Assembly: GCA_024280755.1 (NCBI GenBank)
Contig: JAJRPN010000009.1
Span: 1 to 64,000, forward strand
DNA from: Planctomycetota bacterium
Lineage (GTDB): Bacteria > Planctomycetota > Phycisphaerae > Phycisphaerales > UBA1924
Direction: 5' to 3'
Length of the DNA: 64,000 bases
Shown: positions 41,670 through 49,938 of the stretch, piece by piece
Layout: the number at the start of each line of letters is the position of its first letter
Position numbering within the stretch: the first letter of the stretch is position 1
Program-made: the position numbers and the translations under genes
The notes under the pieces: model-generated
Told to the model about the DNA's origin: nothing
Seen by the model: only the letters and a program-made list of their open reading frames with translations
The model's database searches: none

Positions 41670-43415
41670 ATGGCTCTCACTACCGCACTCTTCGCAGGGT
41701 TGTCAGGACTCAACGCTCACTCGGCCAAGCTCGATGTCATCGGTAACAATGTTGCCAATGTCAATACAACCGCGTTTAAGAGTTCACGCATGCTCTTCGA
41801 ATCGCTCTTTTCTCAGAGCCTCGGGTTTGGTACAAGCCCAAGCGAGATTCGTGGCGGCGTAAATCCCAAGCAGATCGGTAACGGCGTCGGGATCGCAGGG
41901 ATCCAACGAGATTTTAGTGCTGCGGGTTTTACAGGCACGGGTGATCTTCGCGATATGGCGATTGATGGTAACGGGTTCTTCCTCGTTCAAAGAGCGGGCG
42001 TGAACTTCTATACGCGGGCAGGCACCTTCCGCCAAGACTCCGATGACAACCTTGCCACCGCGACCGGCGAAAAACTCCTCGGCTACGCAGTCGATGAAAA
42101 CTTCAATATCCTCACCGGCGAGCTTGTTCCGATCAACATCCCCGTCGGCAAGCAGACTATCGCCGAGGCAACACGAAACATCGCACTTGTTGGGAATCTT
42201 AACAAGGACGGAGATATCCCAACCCAAGGAACGATCATCGATCTGATGGGCACCGAAACCGCAGGGTTTTCAGCGGTTGGCGGCGGGTTTATCGATTCCA
42301 CAACACTGCTCATCAATATCGAAGATCCAGATTCTCCTGGCTCAGGCACCCCAGCATTCGCAGCGGGGCAGTCGATCCGGTTCCGAGGCGACGATGGCGC
42401 AACGCGCGGCGGCACAGACCTCCCCGACGGCACACTCGATATTACCGCGTCGACAACCGTTCAAGAATACATGGATTTTCTTGCGTCGACCATCGGTATT
42501 CAAACCACCGGCTCGGCAAACCCAGACGGCAATACGCCGGGCGTGACCGTCGATCCGCTCACTGGTGTGATTCGCATCGTAAGTAATGTCGGCACAGTCA
42601 ACGATCTCGTCATCGCACCAGGCAATATCGAACTGCTCGATTCTGCAGGCGGTTCATTGGGCGCACCGTTTGTAACAGACAAGGTCGCGTCAGCCGACGG
42701 CGAGAGCATCCGAACAACCATTGTTGGATATGATTCACTCGGTACTGAGGTTTCGGTCAATGTCTCGATGGTGCTCGATTCAACACCCGATACTGGCCCG
42801 GTCTGGAGATATTTCATCGATTCGCAAGACGACACCGGCGGCTCGTTCGCCTTGTCGACAGGAACGATGGGCTTCGATACCAACGGCCAGCCAGATCCAG
42901 ACGACTCAGAAATCTCCCTCACCATCGACCGTTCAGATACTGGTGCAGATCCACTTCTCAGTTGGACCATCCAACTGCTCTCAGATAAGGGCAACACCAC
43001 ATCGCTCGCGGCTTCGCCATCAAGCATGATCGGATTGACCATCGACGGGCTCCCACCAGGAACGCTTCAATCGTTTGCAGCTGGTGAAGATGGAGTGATC
43101 TTTGGTCGATTCTCCAACGGTGCCGTGAAGACAATGGGGCAGGTTGTCCTTGCCAACTTCACCAACCCCGCAGGGTTGATCGATGAGGGTGGCAACTTGT
43201 TCACCACCGGGCCAAACTCTGGCCCAGCCTCGATTGCGCCTCCGGGAGTCCTCGGTATTGGTTCGCTCGTCTCAGGTGCGCTCGAACTCTCCAATGTTGA
43301 TCTCGGTGAAGAGTTCACCAATATGATCCTCACCTCGACGGGCTACTCGGCTTCGTCGCGTGTGATCAGAACAGCGGACGAACTCATGCAGCAGCTTCTG
43401 GTATTGGGCCGATAA
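41670..43415 (+). CDS. flgE: Flagellar hook protein FlgE
   Basis: 581 residues, longer than enterobacterial FlgE (~400) owing to a central Thr/Asp/Gly-rich surface region. N-terminal ALTTALFAGLSGLNAHSAKLDVIGNNVANVNTTAFKSSRMLFESL and DMAIDGNGFFLVQ are the rod/hook signatures; near the C-terminus GALELSNVDLGEEFTNMILTSTGYSASSRVIRTADELMQQLLVLGR is the conserved D0 helix. Monomers form the hook. RBS AAGGA before ATG. Confidence 0.96.
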   Translation: MALTTALFAGLSGLNAHSAKLDVIGNNVANVNTTAFKSSRMLFESLFSQSLGFGTSPSEIRGGVNPKQIGNGVGIAGIQRDFSAAGFTGTGDLRDMAIDGNGFFLVQRAGVNFYTRAGTFRQDSDDNLATATGEKLLGYAVDENFNILTGELVPINIPVGKQTIAEATRNIALVGNLNKDGDIPTQGTIIDLMGTETAGFSAVGGGFIDSTTLLINIEDPDSPGSGTPAFAAGQSIRFRGDDGATRGGTDLPDGTLDITASTTVQEYMDFLASTIGIQTTGSANPDGNTPGVTVDPLTGVIRIVSNVGTVNDLVIAPGNIELLDSAGGSLGAPFVTDKVASADGESIRTTIVGYDSLGTEVSVNVSMVLDSTPDTGPVWRYFIDSQDDTGGSFALSTGTMGFDTNGQPDPDDSEISLTIDRSDTGADPLLSWTIQLLSDKGNTTSLAASPSSMIGLTIDGLPPGTLQSFAAGEDGVIFGRFSNGAVKTMGQVVLANFTNPAGLIDEGGNLFTTGPNSGPASIAPPGVLGIGSLVSGALELSNVDLGEEFTNMILTSTGYSASSRVIRTADELMQQLLVLGR

Positions 43416-43450
43416 GTAGTCAAGATTCAGAGCGGGAGTTAGGAACTGAA

Positions 43451-43648
43451 ATGATCGCGGTCACACGACTCAACGGGCAAAAATTTGTCCTCAATGCAGA
43501 ACTGATCAGGACGATCGAAGAGAGTCCGGACACGATTATCACATTGATCTCCGGCGAGCACCTCGTCGTCAAAGAGCCAAGCAAGGAAATCGTCAAACGC
43601 GTCATCGAGTTTGAGCGATCATTGCGTCGGTTATGCTCGCCCGCATAG
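43451..43648 (+). CDS. flbD: FlbD/SwrD-family flagellar protein
   Basis: 65 residues: MIAVTRLNGQKFVLNAELIRTIEESPDTIITLISGEHLVVKEPSKEIVKRVIEF. This is the small FlbD (SwrD) family (I.VTRLNG..F.LN..LIE.IE..PDT.ITL.NG....V.E....V...I..Y), always near flgE/motA. In Bacillus SwrD is needed for full motor torque. Not to be confused with the Caulobacter regulator FlbD. Confidence 0.93.
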   Translation: MIAVTRLNGQKFVLNAELIRTIEESPDTIITLISGEHLVVKEPSKEIVKRVIEFERSLRRLCSPA

Positions 43649-43742
43649 ACCCAGCGTCCGAATATCTCTTTTCGCACCCTCTAATCCGCCGAATCCTACG
43701 GTGTTGATTAAGAATATCCCCAGCCACGACGATAAGCGGAAT

Positions 43743-43781
43743 ATGTGTTGGTTGCTCGGATGCTTCCCCAACACATGGAGG
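43743..43781 (+). promoter_or_regulatory. Hairpin touching the motA ribosome-binding site
   Basis: ATGTGTTGG (43743-43751) and CCAACACAT (43768-43776) are perfect inverted repeats with a 16-base loop; GGAGG of the motA site starts at 43777, the base after the stem. The 140-base gap between flbD and motA is large for this operon. May control motA translation or mark a transcript end or processing point. Confidence 0.45.
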
Positions 43782-43788
43782 ATTTGCG

Positions 43789-44562
43789 GTGGACTTAGCT
43801 ACTGTCATTGGACTTGTTGTTGCGCTTCTGTCGGTTGGACTCGCCATCGTGCTTGGTGGCGACCCGCTTGCGCTGATCAATATTCCATCTGTCGTGGTGG
43901 TCTTAGGTGGTGCTACCGGTGCGGTGATCTGTGCCTTTCCGCTCGCCAAAATTCTCAAAGTCCACACAGTCATCCTCAAATCCGTATTCAACGACACATC
44001 TGATGTCGGCGAAGTTATCAAAGAACTCGTCAAGTTTGCTGAGATCGCTCGACGCGAAGGTATCTTGAGCCTCGAAAATCATCTCGACGACATGAAAGAA
44101 GAGTTTGTTGTTCGCGGCATCAAAATGGCTGTTGACGGCACAGACCCAGAACTCATCCGCGTCATCATGGAGACCGAACTCGAAGGACTCATGGAACGCC
44201 ACATGAACGGCAAGATGATCCTCGATCAGTTTGCTAAATATGCACCAGCTTTCGGGATGATCGGGACGCTCATGGGGTTGATCTTCATGCTCGGTTCGAT
44301 GGACGACCCGGCATCGATTGGTCCAAGTATGGCTGTGGCTCTGATTACGACGCTCTACGGTGCGGTGATCGCCAATGTATTTGCCGGCCCACTCGCCGAC
44401 AAGCTCTACTGCAATGACCAGGCAGAAATCTTGCTCAAGACGGTCATTATCGCCGGGGTCATGTCTATTCAATCCGGTGACAATCCTCGCGTGGTCGAGA
44501 GCAAGCTCTTGACTTACTTGCCACCATCAGAGCGTGCAGCGGTTTCTTCAGAAGCTGCGTAA
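43789..44562 (+). CDS. motA: Flagellar motor stator protein MotA
   Basis: 257 residues, GTG start with GGAGG 7 bases upstream. Four membrane helices: VIGLVVALLSVGLAIVLGG, INIPSVVVVLGGATGAVICAF, then after the cytoplasmic loop (EIARREGILSLENHLDDM...PELIRVIMETELEGLMERH, holding the charged residues that face FliG) APAFGMIGTLMGLIFML and GPSMAVALITTLYGAVIANVFAGPLADKL. The GTLMGL and ALITTLYG motifs with conserved Pro/Thr are stator signatures. Proton use is likely but not provable from MotA alone. Confidence 0.96.
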   Translation: MDLATVIGLVVALLSVGLAIVLGGDPLALINIPSVVVVLGGATGAVICAFPLAKILKVHTVILKSVFNDTSDVGEVIKELVKFAEIARREGILSLENHLDDMKEEFVVRGIKMAVDGTDPELIRVIMETELEGLMERHMNGKMILDQFAKYAPAFGMIGTLMGLIFMLGSMDDPASIGPSMAVALITTLYGAVIANVFAGPLADKLYCNDQAEILLKTVIIAGVMSIQSGDNPRVVESKLLTYLPPSERAAVSSEAA

Positions 44563-44602
44563 ACAACGATGATCGCCGAGCCAATATGGCGGGAGGTGTT
44601 TG

Positions 44603-45352
44603 ATGCCTGAGAAAAAAAAAGCACCCAAAGCAGAAGTCCCCGAGTGGGTACTCACCTTTGGCGATTTAATGTCGCTGTTGCTGTGTTTCTTTATTCTGCT
44701 CGCAGCATTCTCCGAACTCAAAAAACCACGCGAATACCAGGACATCATTGAATCAATCAACGAGGCAATGGGCGCGAGCGGCGGCATGGGCATGGCCCAC
44801 ATACTTGAGCGGCTCGATAACTCGATGATTACCGACCGCGATGAACGAGCTCGGCGCGATGGTGATAAGAAAAGCACCGATGAGAATGTCGAATCCAATG
44901 TGCCCGGCAAAGAAGAACAGGTCAATGTCGTCCAAGAAGGTGCCCGCCATGCCATCGGTGCATCGATCATCTTTGACGCTGGGAGCTATCAGCTCACCAA
45001 GCGAGATCAAGACCTTATCCGTACGCTCATCGCCCCCAAGATTCGAGGACTCAACTACATCTGTCCAATCGTCGGGCATGCCTGGGGCATCGAAGACAAG
45101 CGTGTGTCTGGCGGCATGGGCTTTGACGAACTGGCGTTCAAGCGTGCGAAAACAGTCAAGGAGTTCCTCGTCCGAGAAGGTGGGGTAGATCCAACGATTC
45201 TGCGGGTTGAATCGGCTGGCAACACCGAACCAAACAGCCTGGGCTCTGGCGGGCAAGAGGGCGATTCAAATCGCCGAGTACAGATATATCAAACCGGGCG
45301 GACTGTCGAACAAACACACCCGGATCCAAACTTCACAGGCGCAGGCGGATAA
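44603..45352 (+). CDS. motB: Flagellar motor stator protein MotB
   Basis: 249 residues from ATG 44603 (GGGAGG about 7 bases upstream). One membrane helix with the ion-binding Asp: WVLTFGDLMSLLLCFFILLAAFS. A plug/linker of about 70 residues, then an OmpA-like peptidoglycan-binding domain (IIFDAGSYQLTKRDQDLIRTL...GHAWGIED...GFDELAFKRAKTVKEFLVREGGVDPTILRVESAGNTEP...NRRVQIYQ). Asp followed by Met/Ser/Leu rather than the Na+-type pattern; proton coupling is my guess. Confidence 0.94.
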   Translation: MPEKKKAPKAEVPEWVLTFGDLMSLLLCFFILLAAFSELKKPREYQDIIESINEAMGASGGMGMAHILERLDNSMITDRDERARRDGDKKSTDENVESNVPGKEEQVNVVQEGARHAIGASIIFDAGSYQLTKRDQDLIRTLIAPKIRGLNYICPIVGHAWGIEDKRVSGGMGFDELAFKRAKTVKEFLVREGGVDPTILRVESAGNTEPNSLGSGGQEGDSNRRVQIYQTGRTVEQTHPDPNFTGAGG

Positions 45353-45379
45353 CCCGCAGACGCGATCCGAGGTAGAACG

Positions 45380-45919
45380 ATGGCCGACGAAGAAACCAAA
45401 GTAGAAGGCACCGAAGAAGAAGGTGGCGAGCCTAAAAAGAGCGGGCCATTGAAGACGATCATTATCGTTGCCGCGATGATGATTATCGAAGGTGCTGGGG
45501 TGTTCTTTCTCGTATCCTCTATGGGCGGGCCAAGCATGGTCGAAGCAACCCAGCTCGAAGGGCTCGAAGGCACCGGCGAAGAAGCACCCGTCGAGATCGA
45601 ACTCGTCAAAGAACGATTCCAAAACATGCAAACCGGACGCGTTTGGGAATGGCGTGTCGAGATATTCTTGCGTGTGCGTCAGAAGAATGTCGACGAGATT
45701 GTCGCCATCCAAGAACGAGATCCTGCAACGATTAAAGAGGGCGTCGCGATGATTTTCCGCCGAGCCCACGATCGCCACTTGCGCGAGCCCGGGCTTGAAA
45801 CCATCACCCGTCAGCTAACGACCTATCTCAACGAGATTTTCGGGCTTGATGCCGATGGGCTGCCTCGGATCGATCGCGTGATCATCCCAGAGTGCAAGGG
45901 CTTCCCCGCCGACGCGTAA
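45380..45919 (+). CDS. fliL: FliL-like basal-body-associated protein
   Basis: 179 residues: Glu-rich cytoplasmic N-terminus, one membrane helix (TIIIVAAMMIIEGAGVFFLVSSM) and a periplasmic domain with the FliL pattern (VEIELVKERFQNMQTGRVWEWRVEIFLRVRQKN...IQERDPATIKEGVAMIFRRAHDRHLREPGLETITRQLTTYLNEIFG). FliL rings the stator and supports torque. Sequence identity to model FliLs is low, as is common; position after motAB supports it. Confidence 0.82.
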   Translation: MADEETKVEGTEEEGGEPKKSGPLKTIIIVAAMMIIEGAGVFFLVSSMGGPSMVEATQLEGLEGTGEEAPVEIELVKERFQNMQTGRVWEWRVEIFLRVRQKNVDEIVAIQERDPATIKEGVAMIFRRAHDRHLREPGLETITRQLTTYLNEIFGLDADGLPRIDRVIIPECKGFPADA

Positions 45920-46011
45920 ATCGTATCAATCATCGCTTGGGCAGCAAATATTGCGCATAAAGATTCATTGTGCGCGATACGCGCAAAAGTTGGACATCAT
46001 CACCATTCGCG

Positions 46012-46019
46012 GCCGATAA
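46012..46019 (+). promoter_or_regulatory. GCCGATAA motif upstream of fliN
   Basis: A perfect FliA -10 consensus 60 bases before the fliN ATG, in a 159-base gap (45920-46078), but without a -35 at the right distance (AAAAGTTG is 19 bases upstream instead of 11). Possible internal promoter; chance cannot be excluded. Confidence 0.2.
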
Positions 46020-46078
46020 CCATTCTGTCAGCATCCGGTGTGGTTGCTGTGCGCCGGTTTATCGATGGAATCCACCGC

Positions 46079-46723
46079 ATGTCTGATGAGATTGAAAACA
46101 ACGCAACCCCCGAAGATCAGCCTGAATCTCAGCCAGAAGATGCGCAAGCTGATGATGGCAAAGTAGATGCGGCAGACATCGTCGGCGAAGATGCCGAGAT
46201 GACTCCCGAAGAAGCCGAGACACTCGCCGCCGCGATGGCCGCGATTAATCAGGTTGGAGACTCGCCCGCTTCATCCGAGGCAGACATCGTCGGCGAAGAC
46301 GCCGAGATGACCCCCGAAGAGGCCGAGACACTTGCCGCTGCGATGGCTGCGATTAATCAAGTTCAAGGCGTCGCCGATTCAGTCGCTCCGCCAGAGCCCT
46401 CGCCGATGGCTGGAGCAAATGCACAATCCTTTGAAGCTCCAGAGTTTGGAGGTAATTCATCATCGGGTCCCAAAGAAGGAATCGATCTGCTTTCCGATGT
46501 GCATCTCAATGTACGAATCGAACTTGGCAGGACCAAAATGTATGTCGAAGATGTTCTTAAGCTCAGCGACGGCGCTGTTGTCGAACTCGATAAGCTCGCA
46601 GGCGATGCCGTCGATGTCTTTGTAAACGATCGGCTCGTCGCTAAAGGCGAGGTGCTCGTACTCAACGATATGTTCTGTGTTCGTGTGAGCGAGATCGTGG
46701 ACATCACCTCGGTGGAGGCATAA
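46079..46723 (+). CDS. fliN: Flagellar motor switch protein FliN with duplicated N-terminal motif
   Basis: 214 residues from ATG 46079. The C-terminal SpoA domain is typical FliN (IDLLSDVHLNVRIELGRTKMYVEDVLKLSDGAVVELDKLAGDAVDVFVNDRLVAKGEVLVLNDMFCVRVSEIVD). The N-terminal ~130 residues are acidic and hold a 28-residue unit twice (46172-46255 and 46280-46363; core MTPEEAETLAAAMAAINQV). Such N-terminal helices in FliM/FliN/FliY can bind CheY or CheC-type partners. With no fliM in the locus, this enlarged FliN might cover part of its role; that is speculation. Confidence 0.93.
   Translation: MSDEIENNATPEDQPESQPEDAQADDGKVDAADIVGEDAEMTPEEAETLAAAMAAINQVGDSPASSEADIVGEDAEMTPEEAETLAAAMAAINQVQGVADSVAPPEPSPMAGANAQSFEAPEFGGNSSSGPKEGIDLLSDVHLNVRIELGRTKMYVEDVLKLSDGAVVELDKLAGDAVDVFVNDRLVAKGEVLVLNDMFCVRVSEIVDITSVEA
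46172..46363 (+). repeat. 84-bp tandem-type repeat inside fliN (two units)
   Basis: Unit 1 is 46172-46255 and unit 2 is 46280-46363. They differ at 7 of 84 bases, every one a third-position synonymous change, so the two 28-residue copies are identical in protein. Confidence 0.95.
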
Positions 46724-46800
46724 AACACCACCAAGTTCGTTCGGACTAAACATCACCAACACAGGCGGAGGATCCGCCTTGCAACAGCCAGGATGGCGAT

Positions 46801-47778
46801 ATGCAAAGAACCACCAAAGTAATCAATCTCTTCGTCGCCGGACTCTTCGCCGCGATGGCAACAACCAGCATCGCGCAGGTTGGACCTTATCCGACCGATG
46901 TGCCTCAACAAACTCCACTCGTGGATCAAAGCGCATTCGCTCCGCCATCCACAACGCCCTCAGCGAGTCAATCAGCCCGGCCAGTGATTGATGCCATGTT
47001 ACAATCTGCTGCCAGCGATTTTCGTTCTGCACAATCGCCATCAACTACCAGCAGCGTTGTACGCGATATCCAAGCCCAAACCAGTTCGCTGCCAATCGGT
47101 AAACCCGCGAATTTGCCAGATCGCACCACGCTCATTGGAGCAGATGAATCGCAAACCGGCTCGCCGATCATTGATAAAGGGTATATCCAGACCATCGCAG
47201 CACTTGCAGGAGTAATCTTGCTGATTTTGGGGCTCGGACAGGTCTACAAACGCCTCGCTCGATCACAAGGCGGACTCGCTGGACAACTCGGCGCAGGCGG
47301 GAGTGCACCATCCGGGATTATTGAAGTGGTCGGGCGATATCCAATCTCCAAAGGCATGACCCTCGTCGTCCTCAAGTTCGATCGCCGGGTGTTGCTGCTC
47401 TCGCACGCCTCGCCAACCAAAGGAAAAAACGGACAGGCTGGAACAATGCAGGTCCTCTCCGAGCTGTCTGACCCAGAAGATATCGCATCAATCTTGCTCA
47501 AAACCAGAGGGGCATCGGGAGATCTGATCGCCCAATCATTCGAGCAAACACTCCGCGAAGCGGACGATCTTACCGATGATCATCTTCGCGGGATCGAGCG
47601 TGGCAACTCAGAAGTAAACCCTGTCCGGTTCCCAACGCGTCGAACCGCACCTGTACGAACAATCGCCAATGATGAAGGCGATCGTGCAGAGTTATGGTCT
47701 TCTGGGCAAGATGCTCAAGCTGCTGCCGGTGTGCTTCGCCGACGCTTGGCGTCTATGCGTCGGGAGATCGGCGAATGA
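46801..47778 (+). CDS. fliO: Flagellar export protein FliO
   Basis: 325 residues, longer than usual. N-terminal signal peptide (VINLFVAGLFAAMATTSIAQ), a Ser/Thr/Pro/Gln-rich periplasmic segment of about 110, one membrane helix (YIQTIAALAGVILLILGLGQVYKRL), and a cytoplasmic FliO domain (IIEVVGRYPISKGMTLVVLKFDRRVLLLSHASPTKG...MQVLSELSDPEDIASIL). FliO assists assembly of the FliP ring. Its stop overlaps the fliP start (ATGA). Confidence 0.9.
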   Translation: MQRTTKVINLFVAGLFAAMATTSIAQVGPYPTDVPQQTPLVDQSAFAPPSTTPSASQSARPVIDAMLQSAASDFRSAQSPSTTSSVVRDIQAQTSSLPIGKPANLPDRTTLIGADESQTGSPIIDKGYIQTIAALAGVILLILGLGQVYKRLARSQGGLAGQLGAGGSAPSGIIEVVGRYPISKGMTLVVLKFDRRVLLLSHASPTKGKNGQAGTMQVLSELSDPEDIASILLKTRGASGDLIAQSFEQTLREADDLTDDHLRGIERGNSEVNPVRFPTRRTAPVRTIANDEGDRAELWSSGQDAQAAAGVLRRRLASMRREIGE

Positions 47779-48860
47779 GCCGACTCCTCTGTTTCATCTT
47801 GTGTTTCTTCATGCTCGCAGGCTTTGCGGGCAATGTTTCTGCCCAGGTCGGCCCGCAACGCCCGTCGGCTCAACAATCGACAGCTCCATCAAATCGAGCA
47901 ACTATCCAGCCCGGTTCGCTCAATGAGTTCAATCCGCTCAACTTGCTCAACGATGCCGGCTCGCTCTTGCAAGGTGCAAACAATCTTGGTGCAGGTTTAA
48001 ACCCATCCTCGCCAGCCCCATCAACTGGAGCAGATGCACAACGCGGCGGGCTCTCCGTCGCTGTCAACATCATGTTGCTGTTGACTGTGATCGCACTTGT
48101 CCCCTCGATCATGCTCATGACCACCAGCTTTGTGCGCATCATGGTGGTGCTTGCCTTGCTCCGCCAAGCGATGGGCACACAGTCATTGCCCCCGGCGCAG
48201 GTCGTGACAGGTTTGGCGTTGTTCATGACCGCTTTGGTGATGAAACCAACCGTCGATCGGATCTGGATCGATGCGGTCGTGCCTTATCAGAACGGCGAGA
48301 TCCGTGAGATCGATGTGCTTTGGGAGAAGGCATCGACCCCTATGCGAGATTTCATGTTCGATCAGATCGAAGCGACCAACAACTGGTCAAGCCTGTACAT
48401 GATCCTCAACTACCAAGGTATCGATACATCCGAGCCTGAGACAATCACCCGGGCCGATATCACCACCACCACACTGATCCCTGCCTACATGCTTTCAGAG
48501 CTTAAAGTCGCATTCCTGATGGGATTCCGGGTGTACTTGCCATTCCTTGTGATCGACATGGTCATCGCGAGTTTGCTGATCTCGATGAGCATGATGATGC
48601 TTCCGCCGGTCATGATCTCGCTGCCATTTAAGCTCATGCTCTTTGTAATGGTCGATGGCTGGTCCTTGATCGTGGGCAGCCTGCTTGAGAGCTTTGTTCA
48701 AGAGGGTGCCGGCCCAAGAGCAAGCGCGGCAACTGCATCGATGATGTTAATGCTCCCGATCATGTTGATCTGCAAAATCACCCATCCGTCAGAATCGGAT
48801 GGTCATCAACTCGGTGTTTCCAAAGGATTTTGGTTCAGGAGAGTGTCCGATGGTCTATGA
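47775..48860 (+). CDS. fliP: Flagellar export gate protein FliP
   Basis: 361 residues from ATG 47775. Signal peptide (LLCFILCFFMLAGFAGNVSAQ), a ~70-residue Gln/Ser/Asn/Pro-rich spacer that is longer than in model FliPs, then the conserved core: LLLLTVIALVPSIMLMTTSFVRIMVVLALLRQAMGTQSLPPAQVVTGLALFMTALVM, PAYMLSELKVAFLMGFRVYLPFLVIDMVIASLLISMSMMMLPPVMISLPFKLMLFVMVDGWSLI. The end MLPIMLICKITHPSESDGHQLGVSKG... extends past the last helix and overlaps fliQ by 11 bases. Confidence 0.95.
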   Translation: MSRLLCFILCFFMLAGFAGNVSAQVGPQRPSAQQSTAPSNRATIQPGSLNEFNPLNLLNDAGSLLQGANNLGAGLNPSSPAPSTGADAQRGGLSVAVNIMLLLTVIALVPSIMLMTTSFVRIMVVLALLRQAMGTQSLPPAQVVTGLALFMTALVMKPTVDRIWIDAVVPYQNGEIREIDVLWEKASTPMRDFMFDQIEATNNWSSLYMILNYQGIDTSEPETITRADITTTTLIPAYMLSELKVAFLMGFRVYLPFLVIDMVIASLLISMSMMMLPPVMISLPFKLMLFVMVDGWSLIVGSLLESFVQEGAGPRASAATASMMLMLPIMLICKITHPSESDGHQLGVSKGFWFRRVSDGL

Positions 48861-49107
48861 CGAATCCTCGATCCAGCTCATCCGCGATGCGTTGATGGTC
48901 ACGCTCAAAATTGCAGCGCCGCTGTTGTTGTGCGGGATGATCATCGGCTTGATAATCAGTCTGCTCCAATCGGTTACCTCGATCCAAGATCAGACATTGA
49001 CCTTTGTGCCCAAGCTCATTGGTGTGATTACGGTCGCTATTATTCTGCTTCCTTGGATCATCGGCCGCATCTTGATCTTTACCGCTGAGATGCTTCAACT
49101 CTTCTAA
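48850..49107 (+). CDS. fliQ: Flagellar export gate protein FliQ
   Basis: 85 residues from ATG 48850, with AGGAG 8 bases upstream; the start lies inside the last codons of fliP. Two membrane helices (MVTLKIAAPLLLCGMIIGLIISLLQ and LIGVITVAIILLPWIIGRILIFTAEML) and SVTSIQDQTLTFVPK between them are the family pattern. Length is standard. Confidence 0.96.
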   Translation: MVYDESSIQLIRDALMVTLKIAAPLLLCGMIIGLIISLLQSVTSIQDQTLTFVPKLIGVITVAIILLPWIIGRILIFTAEMLQLF

Positions 49108-49116
49108 ACCCCTTGC

Positions 49117-49938
49117 ATGGAGATCCCGCATCGGGCTATGGAGAACATCGAATCTATCTTGGCGCACGGCATCCCATTCCTCATGGTGCTCGCACGAATC
49201 ACCGGGTTGTTTTTATTCACCCCGATGATCACCAGTAGCACCATCCCCCGGATGTTTAAGGTCTTGCTCGCATTCATGTTTACGATCGCGATCTATCCGT
49301 TTGTGCCCGTGATGACACTGCCAGCAACGATGGACATGCCTTCATTAGCACCGATGCTGTTCACCGAACTGCTCATCGGGCTGGCAATCGGTCTCATCGC
49401 AGGAATCCCCATGATGGCGATCCAAATGGGTGGCTACATCATGGGGTATCAGATGGGGCTCTCGCTCGCTGAATCGTTTAATCCAGAACTCGATACCAAC
49501 TCGAGTGTGATCGGACAGTTGTTATTCTTCTTGAGCATCTTCCTCTATATATCTGTCGGCGGATTCGAGACCATCTTCCTTATCCTCGCCGATTCATTTC
49601 ATACGATCGGGTCGGGGACATTCACCGCGGGCGATACGCCTTTGGAGCTTTTGGTTGATGTGCTCGATTCAGGCTTCGAGCTTGCGATCCGAGTCGCGGC
49701 ACCGATCATGGGTGTGGTCTCGATGTTGATGGTCGCGATGGGGTTCATCATGAAGACGATGCCTCAGATTAATATCATGAGTATCGGTTTCTCTATTCAG
49801 ATCCTCGCTGGTCTCAGCACGCTCATGGTACTGATTGGCACCGTCGGGTTGATCGCGGGCGACGAGATGCTTCGCGTGCTCGAGTTGCTCAACAACTGGG
49901 TCCAGAGCTTTGCCATGATCGGGATGCGTCATGGATGA
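49117..49938 (+). CDS. fliR: Flagellar export gate protein FliR
   Basis: 273 residues with about six membrane helices. FliR signatures: LMVLARITGLFLFTPMITSSTIPRMFKVLLAFMFTIAIYP, LFTELLIGLAIGLIAGIPMMAIQMGGYIMGYQMGLSLAESFNPE, and MGFIMKTMPQINIMSIGFSIQILAGL. It completes the FliP5Q4R1 channel. ATG 49138 (MENIES) is an alternative start; neither has a strong ribosome site. The end overlaps flhB by 8 bases. Confidence 0.95.
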   Translation: MEIPHRAMENIESILAHGIPFLMVLARITGLFLFTPMITSSTIPRMFKVLLAFMFTIAIYPFVPVMTLPATMDMPSLAPMLFTELLIGLAIGLIAGIPMMAIQMGGYIMGYQMGLSLAESFNPELDTNSSVIGQLLFFLSIFLYISVGGFETIFLILADSFHTIGSGTFTAGDTPLELLVDVLDSGFELAIRVAAPIMGVVSMLMVAMGFIMKTMPQINIMSIGFSIQILAGLSTLMVLIGTVGLIAGDEMLRVLELLNNWVQSFAMIGMRHG

